NCBI RefSeq assembly: GCF_900107405.1
Contig: NZ_FNPV01000009.1
Location: 2,737 to 66,736, forward strand
From: Tindallia californiensis
GTDB lineage: Bacteria; Bacillota; Clostridia; Peptostreptococcales; Tindalliaceae
Direction of reading: 5' to 3'
Length of the DNA: 64,000 bases
Part shown: positions 63,460 to 64,000 of the stretch, piece by piece
Numbering within the stretch: the first letter of the stretch is position 1
Layout of the letters: every line of letters begins with the position of its first letter
Notes under the pieces: generated by a model
The model's input: the letters and a program-made list of their open reading frames with translations, nothing else
The model's database searches: none
What the model was told of the DNA's origin: nothing
Translations under genes and position numbers: made by a program

Positions 63460-64000
63460 ATGAACCAGACACCACAATCCAACAGAAAACATATTGCTCT
63501 TTACGGCAAGACTAACTCTGGCAAATCTTCACTGCTTAATGCCATCCTTGGTCAGAACGTATCGATTGTATCAGCCATCGGAGGAACAACCACAGATCCC
63601 GTCACAAAATCCATGGAGCTTCTTCCCTTCGGACCTGTCCTGTTCATTGATACCGCCGGTATGGGTGATGAAACGGAGCTGGGTGGGTTGCGCATGAAAA
63701 AAAGCATCCAGGTCCTTCAGCGAACGGACTTTGCCATCTATGTCCTGGACGTTACCGATTATGATTTATCCGCTTATCACGATACCGTCAGTCGCTTTAA
63801 AAGATATCGTATTCCCTATATAACGGTACTAAATAAAATGGACGCTGTTGACGCCGAAGAACTGAAAAGAGCCGAATCCCTCCACCCAAACGCGATGGTT
63901 GTGTCTGCCTCCACAGGCGAAAACCTCCTGCAACTCAAGGACCAGCTGATCCAACGGCTGCAACAGGAAGAATCCGATCCACCTATCCTTGGTGACCTGC
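63460..64000 (+). CDS. hydF: [FeFe]-hydrogenase maturase GTPase HydF, cut by the window end
   Basis: Only the first 180 codons are visible: G1 loop GKTNSGKSS (16-24), G2 GGTTTDP, G3 DTAGM, G4 NKMD, all of a TrmE/Era-like GTPase. The scaffold's Fe-S cysteines lie beyond the edge. ATG 63460 follows TAGGAGG. HydF is the scaffold that receives the H-cluster precursor from HydE and HydG, and its place after them confirms the call. Confidence 0.93.
   Translation, partial: MNQTPQSNRKHIALYGKTNSGKSSLLNAILGQNVSIVSAIGGTTTDPVTKSMELLPFGPVLFIDTAGMGDETELGGLRMKKSIQVLQRTDFAIYVLDVTDYDLSAYHDTVSRFKRYRIPYITVLNKMDAVDAEELKRAESLHPNAMVVSASTGENLLQLKDQLIQRLQQEESDPPILGDL

Overview
The window looks like the chromosome of an anaerobic, low-GC Clostridia bacterium, possibly from a sodium-rich or alkaline habitat. 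The evidence is [FeFe]-hydrogenase maturases (hydE, hydG, hydF), corrinoid-dependent methyltransferase genes with a RACo-type activator, a tyrosine phenol-lyase, many AGGAGG ribosome sites, frequent TTG/GTG starts, and sodium or osmolyte transporters (NhaC, an Opu-type ABC system, a cation-coupled dicarboxylate/amino-acid symporter). The genus is inferred, not shown. No rRNA, tRNA or CRISPR array was seen.

Layout. 1-1720: 3' part of a BspA-like leucine-rich-repeat protein. 1787-2940: decayed DNA with a transposase remnant. 3004-5406: DUF6054-like, NfeD-like and flotillin genes. 13486-5538 (minus): six-gene corrinoid methyl-transfer operon containing an unusual CobW-GTPase/UroD fusion and no recognisable MttB, MtaB or MtrH component. 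13760-14967: split threonine/serine exporter. 14993-17809: degenerate EAL-HDOD protein and tyrosine phenol-lyase. 18437-28650: iron-responsive region with an ABC pair plus TetR regulator, a two-component system, an EamA transporter and a FecBCD-type importer; three Fur-box-like sites sit in its promoters. 28828-31288: Opu-type compatible-solute importer. 31460-35024: symporter, glycine C-acetyltransferase and threonine dehydrogenase (threonine catabolism). 35294-39570: SbcC/SbcD nuclease. 39734-39925: rpmB, starting with TTG. 40150-42343: probable type II restriction-modification system. 42327-43076: YaaA. 43170-45963 and 48479-52495: two thiamine salvage/uptake operons (thiW-thiD-thiM-thiE and ykoF-ykoE-ykoD-ykoC), each behind a TPP riboswitch with a terminator. 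They flank an HD-GYP protein and a broken copper-amine-oxidase-like gene. 52828-59886: DUF4392 protein, a sensor kinase coupled to a type-1 periplasmic binding lipoprotein, and a TPR lipoprotein. 59933-60906: a complete RAYT/Y1 transposase element with inverted ends; related end sequences lie at 53765 and 57769. 60921-64000: hydE-hydG-hydF, with hydF cut by the window edge.

How the genes work together. The methyl-transfer operon would demethylate an unknown methylated substrate through a corrinoid protein kept active by RACo. The iron genes form one Fur-controlled neighbourhood. The thiamine operons together supply the thiazole and pyrimidine salvage enzymes and ECF-type uptake. The most unusual items are the GTPase-UroD fusion and its operon, the kinase whose Hpt phospho-histidine position is tyrosine, a purine-rich period-4 degenerate repeat between ykoF and ykoE, and the RAYT element with its scattered relics.
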